From the NCBI RefSeq assembly GCF_001693385.1, contig NZ_CP016428.1, positions 5,642,001 through 5,706,000 of the forward strand: a stretch of 64,000 nucleotides of DNA. Reading direction: 5' to 3'. This DNA is from Bradyrhizobium icense (GTDB lineage: Bacteria > Pseudomonadota > Alphaproteobacteria > Rhizobiales > Xanthobacteraceae). Below are positions 28,420-39,879 of the stretch, in pieces (positions within the stretch are counted from its first letter, which is position 1; every line of letters begins with the position of its first letter). The notes under the pieces were generated by a model, which saw only the letters and a program-made list of their open reading frames with translations, was not told the DNA's origin and ran no database searches. A program made the position numbers and the translations under genes.

Positions 28420-28435
28420 AGCAACCGCCGTGCCA
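28420..28435 (-). promoter_or_regulatory. sigma-54 promoter of nifH
   Basis: Minus strand TGGCACGGCGGTTGCT is a full match to TGGCACG-N4-TTGCW. It lies 163 bp before the nifH start, leaving a long leader. Confidence 0.9.
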
Positions 28436-28504
28436 ACCCTGTCCACGCTCTTTAAGTTTCTGATTACACTTTAGAAAATTCGTGAGCCGGTGGATGAAAC
28501 CAGG

Positions 28505-28520
28505 TGTTTTGAACGTGACA
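28505..28520. promoter_or_regulatory. NifA site 1 of nifH
   Basis: TGT-TTTGAACGTG-ACA, perfect TGT-N10-ACA, 70 bp upstream of the nifH -24 element. Confidence 0.8.
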
Positions 28521-28533
28521 GGATTCGTGCCGC

Positions 28534-28549
28534 TGTCAGAAGCCGGACA
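28534..28549. promoter_or_regulatory. NifA site 2 of nifH
   Basis: TGT-CAGAAGCCGG-ACA, perfect match, 99 bp upstream of the nifH -24 element and 29 bp from site 1, close to three helical turns. Confidence 0.8.
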
Positions 28550-28676
28550 AGGATCGCTAGCATCGAACGGGCAAAAGCCGGCCTGGCGCGGGCCATTTCG
28601 ATGCATTCATGCACGGAACGGAAATTGCTAACGCTCTTGCAAGCGCTTTATCGGAGCGATTTTCAGGAGAGCGACA

Positions 28677-29111
28677 GTGCAGATCGGTGTCGAAAGGTCG
28701 AAAGCAGTGGACCAGCGACGGGTGTTCGTGGTCGACGACGACGAGATCACCCGCGCGGCCTTGCAATTCATGCTGCATGACAAGATCGAGACGCACGAGC
28801 TTGCAACGCCGGAAGAGGCCTTTGCCGGGGGCGTCGATGGGTTGAAGCCGCATGTGGCGCTGCTCGGCGCCTCCTTTTTGAAGCTAAAGGGGCCGACGCT
28901 GATCGGTGAATTTGCAGCCCATTTTCCCGACGTTCGGATCCTGATCGTCTGCGACAAACACGACTGGCCCACCGCGGTCGAAGGCATCAAGGCCGGCGCG
29001 CAGGGCGCGCTGCTCAAGCCGCTGACCTTGGAAGCCGTCCGTAAGAAGGTAGATACGATTCTCCGACGTTGCGGCGCCCCGCCGATCGTGCAGCGCAGCG
29101 TGCGCAAATAG
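28677..29111 (+). CDS. receiver-only response regulator
   Basis: 144 residues from a GTG start with AGGAGA 8 bp upstream. FVVDDDEITRAAL gives the acidic pocket; GALLKPLTLEAVRKKV has the conserved lysine. The usual phospho-acceptor aspartate position reads PHVALLGASFL, with no clear Asp, so phosphorylation may be lost. No DNA-binding domain follows. It is divergent from nifH and 8 bp upstream of the next gene. A link to nif control is inferred. Confidence 0.8.
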   Translation: MQIGVERSKAVDQRRVFVVDDDEITRAALQFMLHDKIETHELATPEEAFAGGVDGLKPHVALLGASFLKLKGPTLIGEFAAHFPDVRILIVCDKHDWPTAVEGIKAGAQGALLKPLTLEAVRKKVDTILRRCGAPPIVQRSVRK

Positions 29112-29118
29112 GCGCGCC

Positions 29119-29532
29119 ATGGCGACGATCATTTTCTATCACAAACCCGGCTGCGCCACCAACGCGCGCCAGATGCAGGCGCTGAAGGCCGCGGGCCACC
29201 ACGTGATTGCCAAGGATATCTTGAAGGAGCCGTGGCGTGCGGAGGAACTGCGCCGCTTCTTCGGCAATACGCCGGTCGCATCCTGGTTCAACCGCGCCGC
29301 GCGGCGTATCAAGTCAGGCGAAATCAATCCCGACACAAGCGACGCGGCGAGCGCACTCGCGCTGATGCTGAGCGATCCGCTCCTGATAAGGCGCCCGCTG
29401 ATCAACGCCGATGGCGCAAGATGCGCGGGATTCGATCATGGGCCCGTGCTGTCGCTGCTTGGGCGGAGCATGCAAGATGATGTCGAGCGATGCTCGCGCG
29501 AGGGAACCGGGGGACACTGCCCGAGCGGGTGA
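29119..29532 (+). CDS. ArsC-like nitrogenase-associated protein
   Basis: 137 residues with an ArsC/Spx thioredoxin-like fold: FYHKPGCATNARQMQAL (C at the thiol position), ILKEPWRAEELRRFFGN and PLLIRRPLIN. This fits the nitrogenase-associated protein subfamily (TIGR01616 type), regularly found in nif clusters. The reaction is not known. It starts 7 bp after the response regulator, so the two form an operon. The end (about residues 115-137) looks ragged but plausible. Confidence 0.8.
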   Translation: MATIIFYHKPGCATNARQMQALKAAGHHVIAKDILKEPWRAEELRRFFGNTPVASWFNRAARRIKSGEINPDTSDAASALALMLSDPLLIRRPLINADGARCAGFDHGPVLSLLGRSMQDDVERCSREGTGGHCPSG

Positions 29533-29849
29533 GCTGCAGAGCTCGTAGCTGCACCGAGAGAGAAAGGAACGACGTTTCCCCCGCTCCCCATTCTTGACGG
29601 GCGCGAGAAGCAAAGCTCGCTGACGGCGGTCGGGCTCTACACGCGCGTACATTTGGGAGATTCAATGACACTTCGGGGTCCCACTTTCGGTCCACAGATC
29701 GTCTTGCCCCTGGAACGAGCGGGTCTCATGACGCGGCAACTCGGCTCGCCACAGCAACGAAATGCTGGTCGCTCCTGAGCAGCTATCCCTCTTGGAAATG
29801 CCAAACCAACCAATCAAAACCTCTGTGTCGAAGTACCAAGCAGGCGGTT
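29533..29849. other. non-coding interval
   Basis: Nothing gene-like on either strand. It joins the end of the nif block to IS remains. Confidence 0.4.
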
Positions 29850-29880
29850 GAAAAAGGCGCTCGCCGCCGACCGGCGAGCG
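29850..29880 (-). terminator. rho-independent terminator-like hairpin, minus direction
   Basis: CGCTCGCCG and CGGCGAGCG form a 9-bp stem with a 5-base loop. On the minus strand it is followed by CCTTTTTC. No minus-strand gene ends just before it, so it may be left from a lost gene or IS. Confidence 0.45.
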
Positions 29881-29896
29881 GGATTCATTGCCTCCG

Positions 29897-30127
29897 ATGA
29901 GATACGGAGATCGTTGCGTGCGCGGCGGCGACAATCGAACGGGCGAGCTGTTTAGCTACGTTGACCTGGAGGCGCGGGTGCGGAGTGATCACCCGCTGCG
30001 ATCATCCATCGTGAGCGAGGCACTTTCGGCGCTATAGCGCGAGCTTGCCGCGCTCTATTCGCCGATTGGGCGGCCGTCGATCCCGCCGGAGAAGCTGCTG
30101 CTGGCGATGCTGTTGCAGGCGTTCTGA
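29897..30127 (+). mobile_element. IS5-family transposase N-terminal remnant
   Basis: From ATG at 29897 the frame reads MRYGDRCVRGGDNRTGELF, YVDLEARVRSDHPLR, then a TAG, then ALYSPIGRPSIPPEKLL and AMLLQAF before a TGA. This is the N-terminal domain of IS5/IS1182-type transposases. One in-frame stop and the missing catalytic domain make it dead. Confidence 0.65.
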
Positions 30128-30485
30128 TAGGTGTACTACTCCCCTCTGCGACCAACTAGGACAGCACTCTGCGGTGGAGAAATGCGCGCATCGGCCTGCG
30201 CTTTCTACTCGATAAGCCTCCGCACGCAATGTGATACGAACGCCTTCGGCCTTATCGGAATGAGATCGGCGCGTCACGTGATCGGCGATAAATTCCAGCA
30301 CTGCAGCGCCAATTTCGGCAACTCGGCCGGTCGCCTCAAGGCGCCGAGCGCGGCGGCCACTGATCGCCGCCATGAGTTCGAGAATGTTTCAGCGGGATCG
30401 CTTCGCCGCCGAGCATGTAGCGATGTCCAGCACCTGCGCGCCCCATGGCAACGATAAGACCTTCGGCAACGTCGCGCACATCGGT
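30128..30485. other. non-coding interval
   Basis: No supported gene. A minus-strand frame at 30032-30373 contains no recognisable domain. Confidence 0.35.
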
Positions 30486-31004
30486 TCACGACGAATTCAA
30501 AGGGCCTTGCGGACGCTCGTCGATGATGATGGCGAGATCGCGCCGAAATCCGAGCACGATAAACAATTTCGCCATTACAAACATCGGTCCGAGCAACAGA
30601 TGGACCGGATTGTCGACCAGCGCCGGTCGGCGACGTTCGAACACCTGGTGTCCAATAACCTGCGATGTGCCGCCAATCACAATCAGGATAGCGGTAAGCG
30701 ACCACATTCCGGCAGTACTTGCCTGACCCACGATGATGGCGGCGGCCGAAAGCAATACGATCGCAGCCCCAAGGATCGCGGCCCCAAGCGCGAAGTCGAG
30801 CAAGAACCAATAGATGAGCACCGGTATAGCAGCAATGGTCGCCACACTGGTTTGGATCCCGAACACGGCGATGGACCATTGGCTGAGCGGAAGAACGGCA
30901 GCCAGGAACAGGAGCACGATGCCGAAGACATGCATGGCGCAATTCCAGGGGGCGCGATGATACTCAACATAGTCGGCAAGCTGCCGCCGAAAAAATGACC
31001 TCAT
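30486..31004 (-). CDS. Mpo1/DUF962-like membrane protein
   Basis: 172 residues from MRSFFRRQLADYVEYHRAPWN. The YHRxPxN start, several membrane helices (FGIVLLFLAAVLPLS, IAAIPVLIYWFLLDF) and GHQVFERRRPALVDNPVHL are typical of the Mpo1/YGL010w family; the yeast member is a 2-hydroxy fatty acid dioxygenase using His-bound iron. Here the histidines are kept, so a lipid oxidation role is possible. The gene stands alone among remnants and looks intact. Confidence 0.75.
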   Translation of the reverse strand: MRSFFRRQLADYVEYHRAPWNCAMHVFGIVLLFLAAVLPLSQWSIAVFGIQTSVATIAAIPVLIYWFLLDFALGAAILGAAIVLLSAAAIIVGQASTAGMWSLTAILIVIGGTSQVIGHQVFERRRPALVDNPVHLLLGPMFVMAKLFIVLGFRRDLAIIIDERPQGPLNSS

Positions 31005-31699
31005 GCGGCGCTCGCTTCGTATGTTGTATCGGCAGGCGCGGCAAAGCTCATCAGGCGCATCTGCTAGTCTCCGTCGGAAACGTCCCGGCACTTAAACGTG
31101 GGAATTGGTCTTAAGTCAAAGCGCGGCCACGTGAATGTTCGCTGTCCGTCGAGCGCGCGACACTGCCGCCAGCATCAAAGTCGTGCGCCCAATTCAGCGA
31201 CTAACGTCTACAAGGCTACATCATGAAACAGGTATTCGAAATGACCGCGCGACGCGCGGATTTTTCTCGCAGGTGTTACCATTCAGCCTCATCGTTGCGG
31301 CCACAGTTGATCCCGCCGGTCATTGAAATCTCCGCGTTTTGCATTGTGGTCCGCATGCCACCACGCGAGCAGCGCCGCAGTTGGCAAATCGCGACGGATA
31401 GCGAAATCGATCATCGAATCTATCCTTGCTCGGCCGGCAATTCTTGCTTCTATTCGTGCGCTACGGTCTGTCGCATTGACATGCATCAACCGACGCTCAT
31501 TATTCTTTGGAGACGCTTCCCAAGCGCTCGCACCTGCGCGCCGAGTACGTGACTCCAAATTTACTCGGTCCGTTATCGAGAGAACCCCAGAATTTGTGAC
31601 ACGCTCTTCTATGGGCGGATTAGAGCCCAACTCGGAATCCGGCGATGCGCCCCGCGATGCGATTCAGCTGGCGCCTCCTCAAACCAGGAGTGCAAGCCA
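31005..31699. other. non-coding interval
   Basis: Short frames on both strands without domain-like sequence. The right end grades into the degraded MFS gene. Confidence 0.35.
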
Positions 31700-32394
31700 G
31701 ATGAAATGCTCGATATGCGGGCGCCCAGGACCGGCGCGTCAGCGGCGGCCGCAGTGTCGTCACCAGGCTTCCCGTTATCGCCTACCCTACCTGCGGGAAT
31801 GGGCCGATGCGGCATGACGACAGCGATCCCTGCTGCTCGCTTTGGTCAATCGCGGCCAGGTCAGCGACAACGCGATCGCCATGAGGGCCTAGCAAATTAG
31901 GGTTGATGACAAAGCCTCAACGTGCAGCCAGCCAATGCGGTCATCGCGTCGAAGCCAACAAATTCGCCGATGCTGAATTGCACGTGAAAGCCGCACATCC
32001 GCGGACGCTTCGCTGCACGTTCCAGTTCGACCGCCTTGACATTCGCAGCGACGTCGAGCGAGCCGAGCGAGAGGCCGAAGGCAACCAGCGCGGCCCCGAG
32101 CGCCAGAGACGTACTGGCAACCGCGAGCCACGGCAGGATGAGCGCAATTCCGAAGGCGCCGATCAGGATGATCGGTTTGCTGCCGTAGCGCGCGCACAAC
32201 AAATCGCTCAAAAACATCGAGGCGACCAAGCCGACGCCCAGGCAGAGCAGCAGAAAACCGAGAACTCCGTCATCGACCGTCAGCCGCTGCTTCGCGAACG
32301 GTACCAGCAGCGCCCAGGCCGCAATGCCGAAGCCGGCGACAAAAAATGCAAGGCGCGTCGCGAGCCGGGTGGCCAGGCGATCGACGGACATCAT
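31700..32394 (-). pseudogene. MFS transporter, broken
   Basis: The N-terminal 140 residues are a good MFS transporter: FFVAGFGIAAWALLVPFAK, GFLLLCLGVGLVASMFLSD, ARYGSKPIILIGAF and LSLGSLDVAANVKAVELE. After FSIGEFVGFDAMTAL it goes out of sense and stops at 31897; further pieces (LLALMAIALSLTWPRL) follow in other frames to about 31700. At least half of the twelve helices are gone. The substrate is unknown. Confidence 0.65.
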
Positions 32395-32763
32395 CGGGGA
32401 ACCCCGGAGGAAACGTTGGTGGTTTCGTGTTTGGATAGGCTAAGGACATCACGGCGGAGCGTGAGCGGCTGCAACCGCGGTCGCAGTCGCTCGAACATGT
32501 TGTTTCATGTCGCCTCACAGCAAATTGGCGGGGCGGCCGGACGCCACCGAGGAAGTGCCGAGTCCGCTCTTACAGCACCCCCGCCTCCGCCCGGTGATGG
32601 TGCCCGAATGAAGCAAGCGGCGTTCCGATTTTGAAAGTTGGAGGTTCTACAGTCGCTTCGTACTGGGTGTGTGTAGCGTCAAGTCGCGGACATTGGTCTC
32701 AAAGCTGACAAACGGGCGCTCTCGTTCAGTGCGCCCGAAGGCTCTGCCAAATCTGTATCCCTA
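32395..32763. other. non-coding interval
   Basis: No gene supported on either strand. Confidence 0.35.
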
Positions 32764-33181
32764 TCAGCGCTGTGTGATCACGTCGGGGTTGTCGCCTGCC
32801 ATGTCGAGCAGCGTGTCCTCGACCATGCGGCAATCCACGCCATTGATCCGGACGCGGCGAGCATCGCCGGACCGGAATACAACCCAATCTCCGACATTGA
32901 CGTCCCAGCCGTGGAAATAGGTGCCGGTCTCCGGCTCATCCTTGAAGGCGGTCTTGCGCTTCTTGAGCACCAGGCCGACGGTGCCCTGCCAGACTGATTC
33001 CTTGGTCGCGCAGGTCGACAGGATGAGCCCGCTCTTGGTCTTCTCCGGCGCGATGTAGATGCCGACCAAGACCGTTGTTGTTCAGCAGCTCGATGCTGCG
33101 CAGAGCGCCAATGAGCTTCATCAGCTCGGCCTTCTGGTCCTCCGACTTCGAGCGCCGTTCCAGTGTCAAAACGCGTACCAT
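32764..33181 (-). pseudogene. phage-associated GroES-like protein, frameshifted
   Basis: Two overlapping frames make one protein: VRVLTLERRSKSEDQK and LIGALRSIELLNNN from 33181, then VGIYIAPEKTKSGLIL, WQGTVGLVLKKRKTAF and VGDWVVFRSGDARRV ending at 32764. The second half resembles the GroES beta-barrel as found in phage genomes. The frames meet at the AACAACAAC run near 33080, where one base too many explains the shift. A host-like chaperonin role is unlikely; it is probably a prophage relic. Confidence 0.5.
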
Positions 33182-33196
33182 CCCTTCCCTCTCCTG

Positions 33197-33391
33197 CTAC
33201 TCTTTCAGGATGTTCCATCGTCTCAGCGAGCACCGTGCGCGCCGGCGAGCCCCTTTCGGCACCCCCTCGCGCTGATACCGGCCCCAATCTGTGAGATTGC
33301 CGGACGTGATGGCGTCGATCGCCTTCTTATCCAGCTCATCCCGCTTGGCCTTAAGACGTTCGGCCAGCTTGGAGTCGATGGTGACGCTCAT
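33197..33391 (-). CDS. small phage-like protein
   Basis: 64 residues: VTIDSKLAERLKAKRDELDK, then GNLTDWGRYQRE, then a basic tail that looks out of frame. The first 45 residues resemble small conserved phage proteins encoded with the GroES-like gene, which starts 15 bp downstream. The function is not known and the C-terminus may be frameshifted. Confidence 0.4.
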   Translation of the reverse strand: MSVTIDSKLAERLKAKRDELDKKAIDAITSGNLTDWGRYQREGVPKGARRRARCSLRRWNILKE

Positions 33392-33462
33392 TTACAGCCC
33401 GCCCACTTGTTTCTCGAGCCAATTGCAGGGAGCGCCATGCGAGTCAGCGGGCATCTGACAAG

Positions 33463-33493
33463 AAAAAGGCCGCCTGCGTTGCCACAAGCGGCC
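33463..33493 (-). terminator. hairpin with T-run, minus direction
   Basis: GGCCGC and GCGGCC arms with a 14-base loop, followed on the minus strand by TTTTTC. It lies within the phage-like block. Confidence 0.4.
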
Positions 33494-33664
33494 GAAGTCT
33501 AGGGAGGAAACGCCCAAGGAGGGCAGGATGCAGCTTAGGATGATCGCCATCAGCAGCTCAATTGAACGCAGGTAATCGTCGAGCATCCAAAAGGTACGAC
33601 GGAACGATACGAAGGTTTATGCCGAGATCGGCAAGGGCAACGCCAAAATCACCGCTCGCCGCCG

Positions 33665-33814
33665 TCATCGGCCACCATATGCCGCACCAGGATCATTTCC
33701 GCGGTTCGCCTTGTCGCCGTACTCGAGAAGGCCCTCGCCGCTGCCGGCGCCATACTCCAGCTTGGGGGACGCCTTCACGCGGCCGCCGTTGGCAAGGCCG
33801 GCCTTGTTGCTCAT
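33665..33814 (-). CDS. small phage-like protein, 49 residues
   Basis: MSNKAGLANGGRVKASPKL, then YGAGSGEGLLEYGDKA and GAAYGGR. It is glycine-rich, hydrophilic and natural-looking, and lies on the same strand as the other phage-like pieces. The family is not known; it could be a minor virion protein. Confidence 0.35.
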   Translation of the reverse strand: MSNKAGLANGGRVKASPKLEYGAGSGEGLLEYGDKANRGNDPGAAYGGR

Positions 33815-34616
33815 CTTTTGGCGCTTTTTGCGGAGCGGCGGGCTGCATCACCCGCGTACTTGAGCTGTCGCGTCCCTTCGATGTGCCCCCAAGACATCCT
33901 CCAGACCAGCTCCACATGGTCGGCGGCAGCTGCAGTGCTGGCTCAAGATCGGCCGCAGTAGCTGCGCGGGTTGCGACAAGCGGAAGATTGTGGGCCCCCA
34001 AACAAGAACTTCAGATCGCATTTTAAAGACTCGGCTGCGCTTTTCCGGTCCACAACCGAACGCCTTGGCGGCGCCATCGGCGATGGCGCAGCGGATGAAG
34101 CAAGCGGCGAGCCGCCTGAAAAAGCTCGGCTGTCGTGCACGTGTGCGGGTCGGGTGCGTCATCTTCTTAATTGCATGCGCCTGCGCCACAAACTGCATGC
34201 CGCGCCATAGACGCCCAAGTGCAACAAGCCGAACCGCTTGGAGCCAGATGCGCGCCTTATGGTTGATCATTGACCAAAGTGCCGTAGACGCGGGCGTGGT
34301 CGATCTGATGTCGACAGTGACCTGCAACTGGCATGGGGTTTGTGTTGATCTTAGACGCGCGGCTTGGTTCAGCATCCAACGTTCTTGTCGCCTAGACGAC
34401 CATCGTGATCGAGAAACACGGGGAATGCGCATCGCGCTCCGTTTGGCATCGATTCTGCACACCACGAGCGCATAGGGAGTTGGAAGCAACGTTCACGGTG
34501 CTCTACGCGCAGAAGTCCGGTGCGGGTCTCTGGAGGAGACGCTAAACGCAGCTGCACAACGTTCGCGAAGTCAACGCTCGTGCTTCATCCCACACAACCA
34601 GAAGAGGTAATCGATC
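33815..34616. other. non-coding interval before the peptidase gene
   Basis: No gene supported. The last 200 bp must hold the promoter of the peptidase gene; no sigma-54 or FixK site was seen. Confidence 0.35.
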
Positions 34617-36931
<2,315 letters not shown>

Positions 36932-36935
<4 letters not shown>

Positions 36936-37310
36936 TAGAGCGGAAGAGCCATGGTGACTCGCCGCGTTCACCGACCGAGGAGTTCGCGGTGAGTTCAAAA
37001 GCTGGCGGGACAAGTACGCCAACACGCCGCAAGGCCGACTACGCCTGGACGACGATGGCGCGCCTGATGTCGTTCGCAAATGACCGCGGCATCATCGCGA
37101 CCAACCCATGCGAGCGAAGCGGCCGTCTCTACGCGGCCGATCGCAAAGACAAGAGTTGGTCCGAACAGGACATAGCCGCTGTCCGCTCGGTCGCATCTCT
37201 CAGGATCCAGTTGGCACTAACTATAGCGTTGTGCAGCGGGCAACGACAGGGCGACCTTTGCCGGCCGGCGCCCTTCAGCTAGAGGAAGCCGGAGAAATTT
37301 GGCGAACATT
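36932..37310 (+). pseudogene. tyrosine recombinase (phage integrase) fragment
   Basis: Pieces in two frames read KSWRDKYANTP and KADYAWTTMARLMSFANDRG, TNPCERSGRLYAADRKDKS, WSEQDIAAVRSV and ALCSGQRQGDL. This is the core-binding domain and the first part of the catalytic domain up to the first Arg region. The rest, with the tyrosine, is missing. It overlaps the end of the peptidase gene. Confidence 0.65.
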
Positions 37311-37408
37311 CCCGCGTCAATGAATTCCCGGGCATGCGCGGGGCATGACAGGCGGCGGTGCAACTTCGAGGCCCCTCGACCGCGCGTTCCGCTGCGGCTG
37401 GATTGTAT

Positions 37409-37456
37409 TAGAGCATGATCCGGAACGTGGAAACCAGTTTTCCGAGAAGATCATGC
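37409..37456. repeat. rhizobial palindromic intergenic repeat
   Basis: GAGCATGATC and GATCATGCTC are perfect 10-bp arms; the centre holds GGAAACC and TTTTCC. This is the type of palindrome spread widely between genes in rhizobia (RIME-like). A diverged copy lies at 38384-38422. Confidence 0.6.
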
Positions 37457-37563
37457 TCAAACACAATATAGAGCGGAATAACGCTTCGAAGAAACGTCAT
37501 CACGCTCTACGGCCGTGATCCTTTTGCAACGTTGCGACTTAATCGCGCCACGACCGCCCGATT

Positions 37564-37577
37564 TTGATCCGCATCAA
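37564..37577. promoter_or_regulatory. FixK/FNR-type box upstream of ompW
   Basis: TTGATCCGCATCAA is a perfect TTGAT-N4-ATCAA. It lies 72 bp before the ompW start, a suitable place for activation. Control by FixK2 under low oxygen is inferred. Confidence 0.7.
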
Positions 37578-37648
37578 ATCCTTCGACATCCCGCTGTGTG
37601 ACAGAGGCGTCGCGCGACTCCCGCGTTGATTTGGGAATGGAGAATTTG

Positions 37649-38377
37649 ATGAGAATAAGAACAATTCTGACGACGGCGTCACTGCTCGTGCTGGCGGCGG
37701 AGTTCGGTGGGGCCACCACGTCGGTACAGGCTGCGACGGCGACGCCTTACACCAAAGCGCCGCCGGTCGAATCGTTCAATCCCTGGATGGTCCGTCTGCG
37801 CGTGCTCGGCGTATTGCCGGATGCCGGAGGCAGCTCGGTCAATGTTCCCGGTGTCCCGCCCCTGTCGTCGCCGAATTCCGGGCTCTCGATCAGCGATCAA
37901 GTCATACCGGAGCTCGACATCACCTATTTCTTCACCAGGAACATCGCCGCCGAACTCATTCTCGGAGTGACCAAGCATCACATCGGCGGCACAGAGACGC
38001 TCCACGGGCTCGAGATCGGCGAAGCCTGGCTGTTGCCGCCGACGCTGACGCTGCAGTATCACTTCACCGATTTCGGCGCGTTCAAGCCCTATATCGGCGC
38101 TGGCATCAACTACACCGTATTCTTCAACCAGTCTGCAGCCAATACGCCGTTTGCCGGCCTAGCGGTGACGGATTTGCACGTCAGCAACCAGGTTGGCGCC
38201 GCGGTCCAATTCGGCTTCGACTACATGCTCGACAGTCACTGGGGCCTCAACTTCGACGTGAAGAAGTTGTGGCTGCGGCCGGATTATTCGGCGATCGTCA
38301 ACAACGCGATTCCCGTCACCGGGCGCGCCAATATCGATCCATGGCTGGTCGGCGGCGGCTTCACCTTCAAGTACTGA
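37649..38377 (+). CDS. OmpW-family outer membrane protein
   Basis: 242 residues from MRIRTIL, chosen because GGAGAA lies just upstream. A signal peptide (TILTTASLLVLAAEFGG to about VQA) leads into an 8-strand barrel: NPWMVRLRVLGVLPD, LDITYFFTRNIAAELIL, LQYHFTDFGAFKPYIGAGIN and the terminal GGGFTFKY ending in an aromatic residue. OmpW proteins form narrow hydrophobic pores. The perfect FixK box 72 bp upstream points to expression at low oxygen, as in nodules. Intact. Confidence 0.9.
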   Translation: MRIRTILTTASLLVLAAEFGGATTSVQAATATPYTKAPPVESFNPWMVRLRVLGVLPDAGGSSVNVPGVPPLSSPNSGLSISDQVIPELDITYFFTRNIAAELILGVTKHHIGGTETLHGLEIGEAWLLPPTLTLQYHFTDFGAFKPYIGAGINYTVFFNQSAANTPFAGLAVTDLHVSNQVGAAVQFGFDYMLDSHWGLNFDVKKLWLRPDYSAIVNNAIPVTGRANIDPWLVGGGFTFKY

Positions 38378-38383
38378 CGTAAG

Positions 38384-38422
38384 GAGCACGATCGGGCAAA
38401 GTGGAAACCCGATTTGCTCAAA
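38384..38422. repeat. diverged copy of the palindromic repeat
   Basis: GAGCACGATC..GTGGAAACC..TTTGCTCAAAC resembles the repeat at 37409-37456 in the same direction but with changed arms. The two copies bracket ompW. Confidence 0.5.
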
Positions 38423-38666
38423 CAAGAAGATCGAGCGAGCTGACGATTCGAAGAAGCGTCGTCTCTCTCAGCGCCGGGAGCCGGGCCCGGTGCCGCATCC
38501 GCTTTGGCTGTGAGCTATTGTGCGGAGCCAGCATGAGGTGACGGACGCGATCGAATTGGGTTAGTAATCGATTAGATCATTTTCTCATCTCGGCGCGCGT
38601 CGCGGAAAAGCACCACATGGACATCAAGGTCCACGGATTCAAACGGCACGCCGCTAGGGTGACAGC
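38423..38666. other. non-coding interval
   Basis: No gene. It leads into the phnA fragment. Confidence 0.35.
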
Positions 38667-38783
38667 GTCACGGGAATCAAGGACTTGAAGCTCAAAGGCT
38701 CGTCCAGGGTGATCAAGCGCGGCACCGTGATCAAGAACATCCATCTCACCGAAGATCCCGATGAAATAAGGCCACACCGATAA
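38667..38783 (+). pseudogene. PhnA-like protein fragment
   Basis: The frame reads [19 protein letters not shown] and [15 protein letters not shown] before a TAA, the C-terminal core of PhnA-type proteins. There is no start codon and the N-terminal zinc ribbon is missing. Its function in the parent family is not well known. Confidence 0.5.
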
Positions 38784-38947
38784 CTCAGGGCCTAGTGTTG
38801 CGCACGGATTTCTTGAAGAGAGGTGTGAGGTCATCACCACTCATCGTTCTGGCGATGAGGGCAATCCAACATTCCAGAGACGTCAGTCGTTGGACGCATA
38901 GGCCGCGCCGTACTTGATAGCCCGCGCAAGCGGCGCTAACCGAGCCT

Positions 38948-39295
38948 TTAGCTCCGCTTCAACACCATCACCAGGCGGTCGACACGTTTGCCTTCCTTAA
39001 GATGGGACTCGATGATTTCGTCGATATCGTCAGCCGTGGTCGGGCGGTACCAGACGCCGTCGGGATAGACCACCATCAAGGGTCCGGCGTTGCAAAAGCC
39101 GAGGCAGCCCGCCGCCGTGAAGCCGATATCGGTGAGCCCTTGCGCTTCGATCGCCTTGCTCATCCTGTCCCACAGGACTTGCGCGCCAGCCGCGCCGCAG
39201 CTGCCGTGCGGATGTGTGGGCGGACGCTGGACGTGGCAAGCAAAGACATGATGCCTGTAGAGTTGAGGAAGCTGGAATTCCGTTTCTGCGTTCAT
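38948..39295 (-). CDS. thioredoxin-fold [2Fe-2S] ferredoxin
   Basis: 115 residues. HVFACHVQRPPTHPHGSCG (C-x12-C) and AGCLGFCNAGP supply the four cluster cysteines of the thioredoxin-like [2Fe-2S] ferredoxins known near nif genes (Shethna/FdIII type). It follows the frameshifted bolA gene after about 20 bp on the same strand. A role in electron supply to nitrogenase or Fe-S protection is inferred from the family. Intact. Confidence 0.85.
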   Translation of the reverse strand: MNAETEFQLPQLYRHHVFACHVQRPPTHPHGSCGAAGAQVLWDRMSKAIEAQGLTDIGFTAAGCLGFCNAGPLMVVYPDGVWYRPTTADDIDEIIESHLKEGKRVDRLVMVLKRS

Positions 39296-39317
39296 GCGCC
39301 TGCCATGCTGGGTTCAT

Positions 39318-39568
39318 CTAAAGAGAGACAAGGTCCGAGTGCATCGCCCCTGGGACAGCGGTCATCAGCGCGCGCGCGTGAAGTTCGTCACCCATTGTCC
39401 CGTTGAGCGCCGCATACACAATCTGATGCTGCTTCGGCTCTTGACTGTGAAGGCACGCGGAATGACGCGCGCGCCATAATGATCGCCGTCGCCGGCATGA
39501 TCTGCCACGGACACCTCCGCCTCCGGAAAGGCCTTCCTGATCAGTGCTTCAATGCCTGGTCCCATCAT
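39318..39568 (-). pseudogene. BolA-family gene with frameshift
   Basis: The start is clear: MGPGIEALIRKAFPEAEVSV and DHAGDGDHYGARVIPRAF are BolA. Near 39450 the frame changes, and another frame gives PKQHQIVYAALNG, TMGDELHARAL and a stop at 39318. A single missing base in AAGAGCCGAAG would explain it. BolA works with monothiol glutaredoxins in Fe-S or iron control. The ferredoxin gene follows directly. Confidence 0.6.
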
Positions 39569-39879
39569 CGCGATCTTCCTTGCTCCCGCTTTGCTTGCTC
39601 CGCCATCTTGCTTCTCAATGCAAGCTTCGAACCAAGATGCGGGATGGCGTGCTTCTGCGCCGATCCTTCTCAATCTGCCGACGTGCAACCGCCAGTCATT
39701 GTCACGTTTGCTACAGCAGCGGTCTCTTCTGTTGCGGACGTGACAAACATCGAGCCGGACACGCGCGCCTCCAGCTTTTCCGCAAGCGAGGCCCAAAATA
39801 GCCGGAGCATCCCGGTCCTTCTGGATGGCCCGGCTCTTGCAATGTCATCTCAAGGATGAAGCGATCGCCATAACTGTCG
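39569..39879. other. non-coding interval
   Basis: No gene supported. Confidence 0.35.
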
